In this document: positions 1 through 5,106 of the stretch, in pieces
Layout: each line of letters starts with the position of its first letter
How positions within the stretch are numbered: the first letter of the stretch is position 1
Assembly: GCA_038224615.1 (NCBI GenBank)
Contig: JBBRFH010000215.1
Location: 1 to 6,130, forward strand
Reading direction: 5' to 3'
Origin: JBBRFH01 sp038224615
Lineage (GTDB): Bacteria; Planctomycetota; Phycisphaerae; Tepidisphaerales; Tepidisphaeraceae
DNA: 6,130 nt
The notes under the pieces: generated by a model
Database searches by the model: none
What the model saw: only the letters and a program-made list of their open reading frames with translations
Told to the model about the DNA's origin: nothing
Made by a program: the position numbers and the translations under genes

Positions 1-82
1 CTTCAAAGGCACCGGTGACGTACGGATGGATCCATACACCCACGAGCAGCAGGCAGACGACAATGAATGCGCTTCGGGCCAT
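1..82 (-). CDS. N-terminus of a membrane or exported protein, cut by the window edge
   Basis: Only the first 27 codons are visible. They read as a short basic start (MARS) followed by a strongly hydrophobic stretch (about residues 5-22, AFIVVCLLLVGVWIHTYV), so this is a signal peptide or an N-terminal membrane anchor. I chose the ATG at 82-80 because GGGAG lies six bases upstream of it (complement of 89-93), one of the best SD sequences in the window. The frame stays open upstream to an ATG at 211-209, which would add 43 residues with no hydrophobic character; that start has no SD and I consider it less likely. The function cannot be told from this fragment. It diverges from the tRNA-Asp gene on the other strand. 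Confidence 0.55.
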   Translation of the reverse strand, partial: MARSAFIVVCLLLVGVWIHPYVTGAFE

Positions 83-262
83 GATCCGCTCCCACGACCA
101 TGCTTTGATGGGCGACAACAACTGCAATGACACGTTCATCTCGACTGATCGGTGCAAACCGCGCCGATGGCTCCAGAGCACTGCGAGCTTGTTAGATGTA
201 TCGGTCGTCATGGCCGCATCGCTTAGGCAAAACACCGAATCACTGCATTGCTTCTAATCTGT

Positions 263-351
263 TATACGAGCGATGTTTGTGACAGTTTTCACCATCCACC
301 CTGTTAAGGGGAATACCTAAATGCCGCAGGGTCTTCCCTAGGCGGTTTTTT
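263..351 (+). ncRNA. Candidate small RNA or short orphan transcript
   Basis: This is inference. An extended -10 (TG at 260-261, TATACG at 263-268) would start RNA near 275. The terminator at 324-351 would end it, giving a transcript of about 77 bases. Inside it a small hairpin CCCT-GTTA-AGGG (299-310) precedes the terminator hairpin. The RNA also contains a micro-frame, ATG at 321 to TAG at 339-341 (M-P-Q-G-L-P), with AAGGGG upstream at 306-311; its codons lie within the terminator stem, which would allow attenuator-like behaviour. No -35 is visible and I recognise no known RNA family. The terminator could instead end transcription entering from the left. Confidence 0.25.
324..351 (+). terminator. 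Intrinsic terminator with a six-T tract, no obvious gene upstream
   Basis: CCGC (324-327) pairs with GCGG (342-345), and AGGG (328-331) pairs with CCCT (336-339). The loop is TCTT and a two-base bulge (340-341) lies on the 3' side. Six T residues follow at 346-351. This is the textbook Rho-independent layout and has the best T tract of the terminators in the window, yet no plus-strand gene precedes it. Confidence 0.6.
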
Positions 352-359
352 GACAAAAT

Positions 360-380
360 GGGGGTTCGGGGTGGGATGGG
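360..380 (+). other. G-quadruplex motif
   Basis: Four runs of at least three G occur within 21 bases: 360-364, 368-371, 373-375 and 378-380, with loops TTC, T and AT. This fits the classical G3+N1-7 rule. It lies about 75 bases upstream of the tRNA-Asp -35 element and immediately after the T tract of the terminator. Whether it folds or has a function is not known. Confidence 0.55.
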
Positions 381-455
381 AGCGGCGCAAGTGTGGAAAT
401 GCGCAAGCTTTGTGGTTTCAGAGCGTCGGCCGGTTTTTCGTTGGGTGCCGACGGC

Positions 456-483
456 TTGACAGCGAGCCTCGGGCGCATACATT
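456..483 (+). promoter_or_regulatory. Sigma-70 type promoter of tRNA-Asp
   Basis: A perfect -35 box TTGACA (456-461) is separated by 16 bases from TACATT (478-483), which matches four of six -10 positions. Transcription would begin near 490, leaving a leader of about 18 bases before the mature tRNA 5' end at 508. A 7-bp inverted repeat (424-430/447-453) lies just upstream. Confidence 0.6.
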
Positions 484-507
484 CTTCCCTCTCCCTCGCG
501 GAGCTGA

Positions 508-581
508 GGGGGCGTAGCTCAATTGGTTAGAGCGCCGGCCTGTCGAGCCGGAGGTTACGGGTTCGAGCCCCGTCGCCCTCG
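508..581 (+). tRNA. tRNA-Asp (anticodon GUC)
   Basis: The full cloverleaf can be drawn. The acceptor stem is 508-514 with 574-580, with one G-U pair at the second position. The D stem is GCTC/GAGC (517-520, 530-533). The anticodon stem is CCGGC/GCCGG (535-539, 547-551) around a seven-base loop CTGTCGA, with anticodon GTC at 542-544. The variable loop is AGGTT, and the T stem is ACGGG/CCCGT around TTCGAGC. The discriminator base is G581, as expected for tRNA-Asp. CCA is not encoded and must be added after transcription. It decodes GAC and GAU. The gene is single, with its own promoter and a hairpin terminator just downstream. Confidence 0.97.
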
Positions 582-592
582 TTAAACTCACC

Positions 593-627
593 CGACCCCT
601 GGCGACAGCGTCGTCAGGGGTCGTTTC
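593..627 (+). terminator. Strong hairpin terminator after tRNA-Asp
   Basis: Bases 593-606 pair with 610-623 as a 14-bp stem (one G-U pair) around a three-base loop AGC. A short T run follows (624-626). The stem is very stable but the T tract is poor. Its place 12 bases after the tRNA supports a role in ending that transcript. Confidence 0.6.
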
Positions 628-634
628 GCGAATC

Positions 635-662
635 TAGACATTAGAAATCTGTTTGCTATGTT
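635..662 (+). promoter_or_regulatory. Predicted promoter of the small basic peptide gene
   Basis: TAGACA (635-640, five of six -35 matches) lies 16 bases before TATGTT (657-662, four of six -10 matches). Transcription would start near 669, giving a leader of about 23 bases that carries the AGGAG SD. It begins right after the preceding terminator, so this gene is probably its own unit. Confidence 0.45.
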
Positions 663-691
663 GAGGGACTCGAATCGAAAAGGAGAATCGA

Positions 692-766
692 ATGGCTAAA
701 CCCCGCCGCCGCCGAAAGATTGGCTCGAAAAAGCGTAAGGCCCGCCGCGACCGTCGCAAGCGATAA
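692..766 (+). CDS. 24-residue highly basic peptide, probable small ribosomal protein (bS22/COX24-like)
   Basis: The 24-residue product has 10 Arg and 6 Lys. It starts MAKPRRRRKIGSKKRK and ends KR. AGGAG (681-685) sits six bases before the ATG, the best SD spacing in the window. A predicted promoter lies upstream and a strong hairpin terminator 21 bases downstream, so the unit looks complete despite its size. The pattern of a K-I pair followed by KKRK and more basic residues resembles the AURKAIP1/COX24 domain family and the mycobacterial small-subunit protein bS22, which bind ribosomal RNA. The resemblance is from memory, and low complexity makes it weak. A role in the ribosome is an inference; a general RNA-binding peptide is the alternative. 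Confidence 0.7.
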   Translation: MAKPRRRRKIGSKKRKARRDRRKR

Positions 767-787
767 CGCGCCTGGTCAACCGAGTTG

Positions 788-832
788 AGGCCGACGCACC
801 GCAGCGTTTGCGGCGCGTCGGCCTTGTCGTTT
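788..832 (+). terminator. Hairpin terminator after the basic peptide gene
   Basis: AGGCCGACGC (788-797) pairs perfectly with GCGTCGGCCT (815-824). After one mismatch, an inner stem CCGCA/TGCGG (799-803, 809-813) closes a five-base loop. The T-rich tail TGTCGTTT (825-832) is imperfect. The hairpin separates the peptide gene from ppk1. Confidence 0.65.
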
Positions 833-838
833 AATCGC

Positions 839-872
839 ATGTTAACATTTCGGTGTATGCTTCCCTGCATAC
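839..872. promoter_or_regulatory. Two palindromes in the ppk1 leader, candidate operator
   Basis: ATGTTAACAT (839-848) is a perfect 10-bp palindrome. Seven bases later GTATGC (855-860) and GCATAC (867-872) form a perfect inverted repeat with a six-base spacer. They lie between the upstream terminator and the chosen ppk1 start, where the promoter must be, but I find no good paired -35/-10. A regulator site is an inference. The sequence does not match the Pho box as known from E. coli. Confidence 0.3.
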
Positions 873-939
873 GGACCGGGCCTGCGCACACGCGCCAGCC
901 CAAGCCGTAGGAAGCCGAAAATACGCCTGGATTGACTGC

Positions 940-3042
940 ATGCACGCCGAAACTGACGTCACCCCCGCCTTGGCCGCGATCGACCAGCGTCTCCCGGAGG
1001 AATTGTTCCTCAATCGGGAACTCAGTTGGCTCGACTTCAACGACCGCGTCCTGCAACTGGCCAAAGACGAAAAGGTGCCGTTGCTGGAGCGGGTGAAATT
1101 TCTGGCGATCTTCGCCAGCAATCTGGACGAATTTTTCATGAAGCGTGTCGGCGGTCTGCAACGGCAGCGCGCCGATCGCTTGACCGACCTCTCGCTCGAC
1201 GGCCTGACGGTCGAAGAGCAGCTTGCCCGGATCCATCAGCGCGTCCATCCGCTACTCGACGAGATGTACCGCCTCTGGTTTGAGGAACTGCACCCGGCGC
1301 TTAAGGCGCAGGGGGTGACGGTTCGACGTTACCAGGATCTCGATGCCGCCTCGTGCGCCCATGCCGACGACTTCTTTCGCCGACAGGTGTTCCCGATCCT
1401 CACGCCGCTGGCGGTCGATCCCGGGCATCCGTTCCCGTTTATCAGCAACCTCAGCCGGTCGATGGGCGTCATGCTGGAGGCCCCGGACGGGATGCGGAAT
1501 TTCTGCCGCATCAAGCTGCCCGAAAACCTGCCCCGCTGGGTTCCGCTTCCGGGTGTGCATTCCTTTGTCCCGCTGGAGGGCGTGATCGCAGCGAATCTGC
1601 CGGCGCTGTTTCCGGGAATGACGGTGCTGGAGCATCACCTCTTCCGCCTGACGCGCAACGCCGACATCGAACTGGATGAAGAAGACGCCGACGACCTGCT
1701 GGCGATGGTGACCGAGGAAATCCGCAAGCGCCGCCTGGCCGGGGTCGTCCGGCTGGAACTGCCCGGAGCGATGAGCGACGAAATGCGCCAGCTCCTCATC
1801 GAAGGCACCGAGTGCGAGCCCGAAGACGTCTACATCGTGCCCGGCCCGATCGACATGGACGACCTGATGGCGCTGGCGTTCCTTGATCGGCCTGACCTGA
1901 AGTACAAGCCCTGGCAGCCGCTCGTTCCCGCCCGATTGCAGGACGAGGAGAGCGACATTTTCTCGGTTATCCGCAGCGGCGACATCCTGGTCCATCATCC
2001 CTATGAGTCGTTCAGTGCCAGCGTCGAGCGATTCATCAAGAGCGCCGTCGCCGACCCGAAGGTGCTGGCGATCAAGCAGACGCTCTACCGCACGAGCAGC
2101 GATTCACCCTTCGTCCCCGCGCTGATCCGCGCCGCCGAGATGGGCAAGCAGGTCGCCGTGCTCGTGGAGATCAAGGCCCGCTTCGATGAGCTGCGCAATG
2201 TGGAGCTGGCACAGAAGCTCGAAAAGGCCGGCGTACACGTCGTGTACGGGCTGGTCGGACTGAAGACGCACTCCAAGCTGGCGATGGTCGTGCGCGAAGA
2301 GCCTGATGGCCTGCGCACTTACTGCCACATCGGTACCGGCAACTACAACTCCAAGACCGCGCAGCTCTACACCGACGTCGGCCTGTTCACATGCAATCCG
2401 CTGATCACCTCCGATGTGATCGAGCTGTTTCATCACCTGACGGGTCGATCGATCAAGGCGGACTACGGCAAGCTGCTGGTGGCGCCGGTAAACATGCGGC
2501 AGCGATTCATCGGGATGATCCGCCGTGAGATCGACCACGCCCGCGCCGGCCAATCGGCGCACATCATTGCCAAGATGAACGCGCTGCAGGATCACAAGAT
2601 CATCAAGTGCCTGTATGAGGCGAGCCATGCGGGGGTGAAGATCGACCTCAACGTCCGCGGCTTCTGCTGCCTGCGGCCGGGCGTTCCGGGCTTGAGCGAG
2701 AACATCCGCGTCGTGAGCATCCTCGGCCGACTGCTGGAGCACTCCCGCATCTACTACTTCCACAACAACGGCCAGGAAGAATACTACATCGGTTCGGCCG
2801 ACTGGATGGTGCGCAATCTCGACTACCGGGTTGAAGCGATCACGCCCATTGAAGACCCGCTGCATAAGCAGACGCTGCGCGAAATCCTGAACGTCTGCCT
2901 CAACGACCACGTCCAGGCGTGGGACCTGCAATCCGACGCGACATGGACCCGTCTCGCGCCCACGCCGGACAAGCCCGACGACACCCATGAGGCGCTGATG
3001 CGTCGTCATCTGCGTGCGTTGCGGTCGGCGCCGCGTCGTTGA
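940..3042 (+). CDS. ppk1: Polyphosphate kinase 1
   Basis: This enzyme moves the gamma phosphate of ATP onto inorganic polyphosphate, reversibly, for phosphate storage and stress response; it is usually membrane-associated. The 700-residue product matches the family's usual size. The N domain begins with LFLNRELSWLDFN (22-34) and SNLDEFF (60-66). The catalytic core has KQTLYRTSSDSP (from 379), KARFDE (412-417), LKTHSK (to 446) with His444, CHIGTGNYNSKT with His463, and LLEHSR with His601. By the spacing of these motifs, His444 and His601 correspond to E. coli His435 (phosphorylated) and His592, and Arg384 and Arg414 to the metal-site Arg375 and Arg405. All key residues are present. I chose ATG 940 because it already leaves about 18 residues before the first family motif; a GTG at 853 in the same frame would add 29 more and lies inside the leader palindromes. 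The SD is weak. pyrF follows after 32 bases. Confidence 0.95.
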   Translation: MHAETDVTPALAAIDQRLPEELFLNRELSWLDFNDRVLQLAKDEKVPLLERVKFLAIFASNLDEFFMKRVGGLQRQRADRLTDLSLDGLTVEEQLARIHQRVHPLLDEMYRLWFEELHPALKAQGVTVRRYQDLDAASCAHADDFFRRQVFPILTPLAVDPGHPFPFISNLSRSMGVMLEAPDGMRNFCRIKLPENLPRWVPLPGVHSFVPLEGVIAANLPALFPGMTVLEHHLFRLTRNADIELDEEDADDLLAMVTEEIRKRRLAGVVRLELPGAMSDEMRQLLIEGTECEPEDVYIVPGPIDMDDLMALAFLDRPDLKYKPWQPLVPARLQDEESDIFSVIRSGDILVHHPYESFSASVERFIKSAVADPKVLAIKQTLYRTSSDSPFVPALIRAAEMGKQVAVLVEIKARFDELRNVELAQKLEKAGVHVVYGLVGLKTHSKLAMVVREEPDGLRTYCHIGTGNYNSKTAQLYTDVGLFTCNPLITSDVIELFHHLTGRSIKADYGKLLVAPVNMRQRFIGMIRREIDHARAGQSAHIIAKMNALQDHKIIKCLYEASHAGVKIDLNVRGFCCLRPGVPGLSENIRVVSILGRLLEHSRIYYFHNNGQEEYYIGSADWMVRNLDYRVEAITPIEDPLHKQTLREILNVCLNDHVQAWDLQSDATWTRLAPTPDKPDDTHEALMRRHLRALRSAPRR

Positions 3043-3074
3043 TAAAGGCCGCCTGACGCGTACAACTGACGTTC

Positions 3075-3989
3075 ATGAGCGAAGCCCTTTTCGTCGACCG
3101 TCTCATCGACGCCATTGATGCCAAGCGCGCCCCGATCTGCGTCGGCATCGATCCGATGCTCGACGCGTTCCCCGACGAGCTGAAGCCCAAAGACATGCGC
3201 GACCTCGACGCCTGCGTCGATGCCGTCTACTCGTTCTGCACCGGCGTGCTGAAAGCGGTCGCGCCCATCGCCCCGGTCGTGAAGTTCCAGAGCGCGTACT
3301 TCGAGCGCTTCCTCTGGCAGGGGGTTGAGGCCTACTACAGCCTGATCCACGAGGCCAAACAGCTCGGGCTGCTCGTCATCGGCGACGTCAAACGCGGCGA
3401 CATCGGCTCCACCAGCGAAGCCTACGCGGCTGCCCATCTGGCGGAACTGGAGTTTAGCGAACTCGACGACGTCGCCACGCCCGATGCGATCACCATCAAC
3501 CCGTACCTCGGCCTCGACGCGATCGACCCGTTCCTTCAGGTCTGCCGCGACGAAGGGAAGGGCGTTTTCGTCCTCGTCCGCACCAGCAATCCCGGCTCGA
3601 AAGACCTGCAAGACGTCCGCACCGAAGCCGGCGTCACCTTCTCCGAACATGTCGCAACCCTCCTCCAAACGCTGGCGCCTTCGCGGCAGTTAATGGGCAA
3701 CAAGGGATACAGCAACCTGGGCGCGGTCGTCGGTGCCACGCAGACCCACACGATGCAGTCGCTGCGACAAAAGCTCCCCAACAGCATCTTCCTCCTCCCC
3801 GGCTACGGCACGCAGGGCGCAACGGCCGATATGACCAAGGCAGCGTTCGACGCCAACGGCCACGGCGCGATCGTCAGCGCCAGCCGCAGTGTGCTGTATC
3901 CGAAGCGGCAAGCCGGAGAAACCTGGCAAGCCGCCGTGAAACGTGCGGCGGAGACGATGAGGGAGGATCTTGGAAAGGCGATTGAATAG
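3075..3989 (+). CDS. pyrF: Orotidine 5'-phosphate decarboxylase, long (type 2) form
   Basis: This enzyme decarboxylates OMP to UMP, the last step of de novo pyrimidine synthesis, in the cytoplasm as a TIM-barrel dimer. The 304-residue product is of the longer subfamily (around 270-300 residues, against about 230 for the E. coli type). CVGIDP near the start holds the first substrate-binding Asp. KFQSAYFERF follows. GDVKRGDIGSTS gives the catalytic Asp104-Lys106-Asp109-Ile110 set. LLPGYGTQGA and SASRSVLYP form the phosphate-binding end. No residue of the catalytic set is missing. The ATG at 3075 is the only sensible start, although no SD is visible nearby (AAAGG at 3045-3049 is too far away). 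The gap of 32 bases to ppk1, with no terminator, suggests cotranscription. Confidence 0.95.
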   Translation: MSEALFVDRLIDAIDAKRAPICVGIDPMLDAFPDELKPKDMRDLDACVDAVYSFCTGVLKAVAPIAPVVKFQSAYFERFLWQGVEAYYSLIHEAKQLGLLVIGDVKRGDIGSTSEAYAAAHLAELEFSELDDVATPDAITINPYLGLDAIDPFLQVCRDEGKGVFVLVRTSNPGSKDLQDVRTEAGVTFSEHVATLLQTLAPSRQLMGNKGYSNLGAVVGATQTHTMQSLRQKLPNSIFLLPGYGTQGATADMTKAAFDANGHGAIVSASRSVLYPKRQAGETWQAAVKRAAETMREDLGKAIE

Positions 3990-4023
3990 GCCGTTGTTGT
4001 CGCTACGGGTCGGGCGCGGTGGG

Positions 4024-4367
4024 ATGTGGCTCACGCTTCTGACCGCGCTCGGGGCGCTGAACCTATTTTGTGGGGTCCAGTGGAGCCACTTTGCGCGGCT
4101 ACCTTACGGCCCGGCTTACGGCAATGGCCATCGGTACGCGTCCGTTGGCATTCATAGGCTCTGCCTGTGCGTGTATGACACAGAAGAAACCGTTCAAGGA
4201 TTCGACAACGTCAAAGTCTTTGCGTATTCCGGCGTGGTGCCCGCAAGGGTTCCGACGCTGCCCTCTGCGTTCGTATTGCCGGGAGCGTCTGTCAACGGCA
4301 CGGCTATGACCTGCGCGCCACGCCGGATCGATGCCCCGAGTGCGGGAGCGCGGCGTTTCGCAGTTGA
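4024..4367 (+). pseudogene. Relic of a planctomycete membrane protein with a zinc-ribbon tail, frameshifted
   Basis: Family-like pieces lie in different frames. From ATG 4024 one frame gives MWLTLLTALGALNLFCGVQW, a hydrophobic anchor. A second frame gives SLRIPAWCP near 4212-4238. The first frame resumes with TLPSAFVLPG near 4255-4284. A third frame gives CQRHGYDLRATPDRCPECG and ends at TGA 4365-4367. Many planctomycete hypothetical proteins, from memory, have an N-terminal membrane segment, an I/V-P-x-W-x-P segment and a final C-x2-CGYDLRATPxRCPECG zinc ribbon, so this looks like one such gene broken by small indels. The second Cys of the ribbon is His here. The first frame is open from a TTG at 3970, overlapping the pyrF end, through to 4416, so an intact 148-residue protein unrelated to the family cannot be excluded. 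Function unknown. Confidence 0.5.
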
Positions 4368-4376
4368 CGCTTTCCG

Positions 4377-4389
4377 GTTGAGAATCAAC
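4377..4389. promoter_or_regulatory. Palindrome over the antitoxin -35 box, candidate operator
   Basis: GTTGA-GAA-TCAAC is a perfect inverted repeat with five-base arms. It covers the -35 box (4378-4383) of the predicted toxin-antitoxin promoter. VapBC operons are commonly autorepressed by the toxin-antitoxin complex at such sites, but this antitoxin shows no known DNA-binding fold, so the role is an inference. Confidence 0.3.
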
Positions 4390-4406
4390 GCCGGCACGAG
4401 CATAAT
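4378..4406 (+). promoter_or_regulatory. Promoter of the toxin-antitoxin pair, predicting a leaderless mRNA
   Basis: TTGAGA (4378-4383) and CATAAT (4401-4406) each match five of six consensus bases and are 17 bases apart, the optimal spacing. Transcription would start about 4412-4414, which is the antitoxin ATG itself (4413). This agrees with the absence of an SD before that ATG and argues against the GTG at 4407 as the start. Confidence 0.55.
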
Positions 4407-4412
4407 GTGGGT

Positions 4413-4625
4413 ATGACGCTCAAGCTCCTCGAAGAACGACTCACCGCCCTTGAGCGCCGTGTGGAGCTGATGGAGAAGCCCGCAAGCAACGGCAAATGGT
4501 GGCTTGATCGCAAATCGCCGTTTGCTGGCGACCCTGCATACGCGGAGATGGTTCGCCTTGGCCGCGAGTATCGCGAGTTGTTCCGGCCGCGGCCTGTGTC
4601 CAAAGAGCGCCGGCCGAAGAAGTGA
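4413..4625 (+). CDS. VapB-like antitoxin, coiled-coil type
   Basis: The 70-residue protein has a leucine-zipper-like helix: L3, L6, L10, L13, V17 and M20 recur at 3-4 spacing (LEERLTALERRVELM). Then come a WW pair (29-30), a DPAYAEMVRLGREYRELFRP segment (40-59) and a basic tail. From memory, this layout (an N-terminal coiled coil, a tryptophan pair, then a RLGREYRE segment that would bind the toxin) is that of small antitoxins encoded just before PIN-domain toxins in planctomycetes and cyanobacteria. Its stop codon overlaps the toxin start (GTGA at 4622-4625), so the two are probably translationally coupled. There is no SD; the predicted transcript start falls on the ATG. It should neutralise the toxin by direct binding. 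If the toxin is truly broken, this gene is an orphan antitoxin. Confidence 0.75.
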   Translation: MTLKLLEERLTALERRVELMEKPASNGKWWLDRKSPFAGDPAYAEMVRLGREYRELFRPRPVSKERRPKK

Positions 4626-5043
4626 TCGTCCTCGACACCGACATCTCTCGATCTTGAACTACCAAGAGGGAACGAGCTACGACCGCGCTAAGATGCACTT
4701 GGCGTCCGTCGGCGACGAACTGCTCTGCACGACCATCATTTCGATCGAGGAGCAACTGCGCGGATGGCTCTCGTACATAGCCGCATCGAAAAAGGTCGAA
4801 CGTGAGATTGAGGGCTATTTGCGGCTCCAGACACTTCTCGATGATATTGGCAACTATGCCATACTCTCATTCGCTGCCGCCGCAGCGATGGTGTTTGCAT
4901 CGCTCCGGAAGCAACGGGTGCGCGTGGGAACGATGGAACTCAAAATCGCGGCGATCGCGATTTCGAATGATGCCGCGGTTGCAACGGCCAACGCCGCGCA
5001 CTTTGCGAGGATCCCGGGCGTGAAGCTGCTGGATTGGCGCTAG
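4622..5043 (+). pseudogene. vapC: VapC-like PIN-domain toxin, broken by a one-base frameshift at codon 8
   Basis: VapC toxins are Mg-dependent RNases that cut tRNA or rRNA. Starting at GTG 4622 the frame reads VIVLDTD and then stops at a TGA, 4655-4657. From C4642 the -1 frame continues HLSILNYQEG and runs to TAG 5041-5043. Restoring one C next to 4642 gives a normal 140-residue protein. In corrected numbering, acidic sites are D5/D7 (VLDTDHLS), E43/E44 (SIEEQLRGW), E106 (GTMELKIAA, where the family usually has Asp) and N124. The C-terminal FARIPGVKLLDW is typical of this toxin group. Most of the body is intact, so the lesion is recent or a sequencing error. No slippery heptamer is visible at the shift point, so programmed frameshifting is unlikely. 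An in-frame ATG at 4504 would give a 179-residue product, but its first part merely overlaps the antitoxin in another frame. Confidence 0.8.
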
Positions 5044-5060
5044 CGCAGTTTGCCACGCCG

Positions 5061-5090
5061 CAGTACCTCTTCGAATGCGGTACAGTACCG
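5061..5090. promoter_or_regulatory. Three GGTAC half-sites before murD, candidate operator
   Basis: CGGTAC-A-GTACCG (5078-5090) is a perfect inverted repeat ending four bases before the ATG at 5095. A further CAGTACC at 5061-5067 repeats 5083-5089 exactly 22 bases away, about two helical turns. TACAGT (5081-5086) within the palindrome could serve as a weak -10, which would put the transcript start close to ATG 5095. The role is an inference. Confidence 0.35.
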
Positions 5091-5106
5091 ACCAATGCTG
5101 CCAGTC

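Larger units (their letters stand above)
83..455. other. Gene-poor intergenic region with several sequence signals
   Basis: I see no convincing protein gene here on either strand; the open frames at 15-257 (+) and 240-482 (-) have no SD, no family resemblance and no coding-like codon use. The stretch does hold an intrinsic terminator (324-351), a G-quadruplex motif (360-380), a 7-base direct repeat GCGCAAG at 385-391 and 401-407, each followed by TGTGG, and a 7-bp inverted repeat CGTCGGC/GCCGACG at 424-430 and 447-453 that abuts the tRNA promoter. On the minus strand, TATAAC (complement of 261-266) could be a -10 for the left-edge gene, but there is no matching -35. Confidence 0.6.

Noticed and set aside
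350..378. TTGACA at 350-355 as the -35 of a promoter
   Set aside because: No acceptable -10 lies 15-19 bases downstream; that stretch is G-rich (the quadruplex motif).
15..482. Short open frames at 15-257 (+) and 240-482 (-)
   Set aside because: No SD, no hydrophobic or domain pattern, and one of them crosses the terminator at 324-351.
853..939. N-terminal extension of ppk1 from GTG 853
   Set aside because: No SD, no similarity to the family N-terminus, and it overlaps an inverted repeat. ATG 940 already leaves spare residues before the first conserved motif.
634..1248. Minus-strand open frame spanning the basic peptide gene and the ppk1 start
   Set aside because: It crosses two terminators and promoters and has no family resemblance; the plus-strand genes explain the region.
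2104..3009. Long minus-strand open frame (301 codons) opposite ppk1
   Set aside because: It is a shadow of GC-rich ppk1 codons. It has no SD and no recognisable motif, while the plus strand carries all polyphosphate kinase catalytic residues.
3006..3668. Minus-strand open frame (220 codons) opposite pyrF
   Set aside because: Composition is that of an antisense shadow (rich in D, V, E, G and R with no motif), and pyrF on the plus strand is complete.
4636..4650. Programmed -1 frameshift in vapC
   Set aside because: No X-XXY-YYZ slippery sequence or evident downstream stimulatory hairpin. A plain one-base deletion or read error explains the data.
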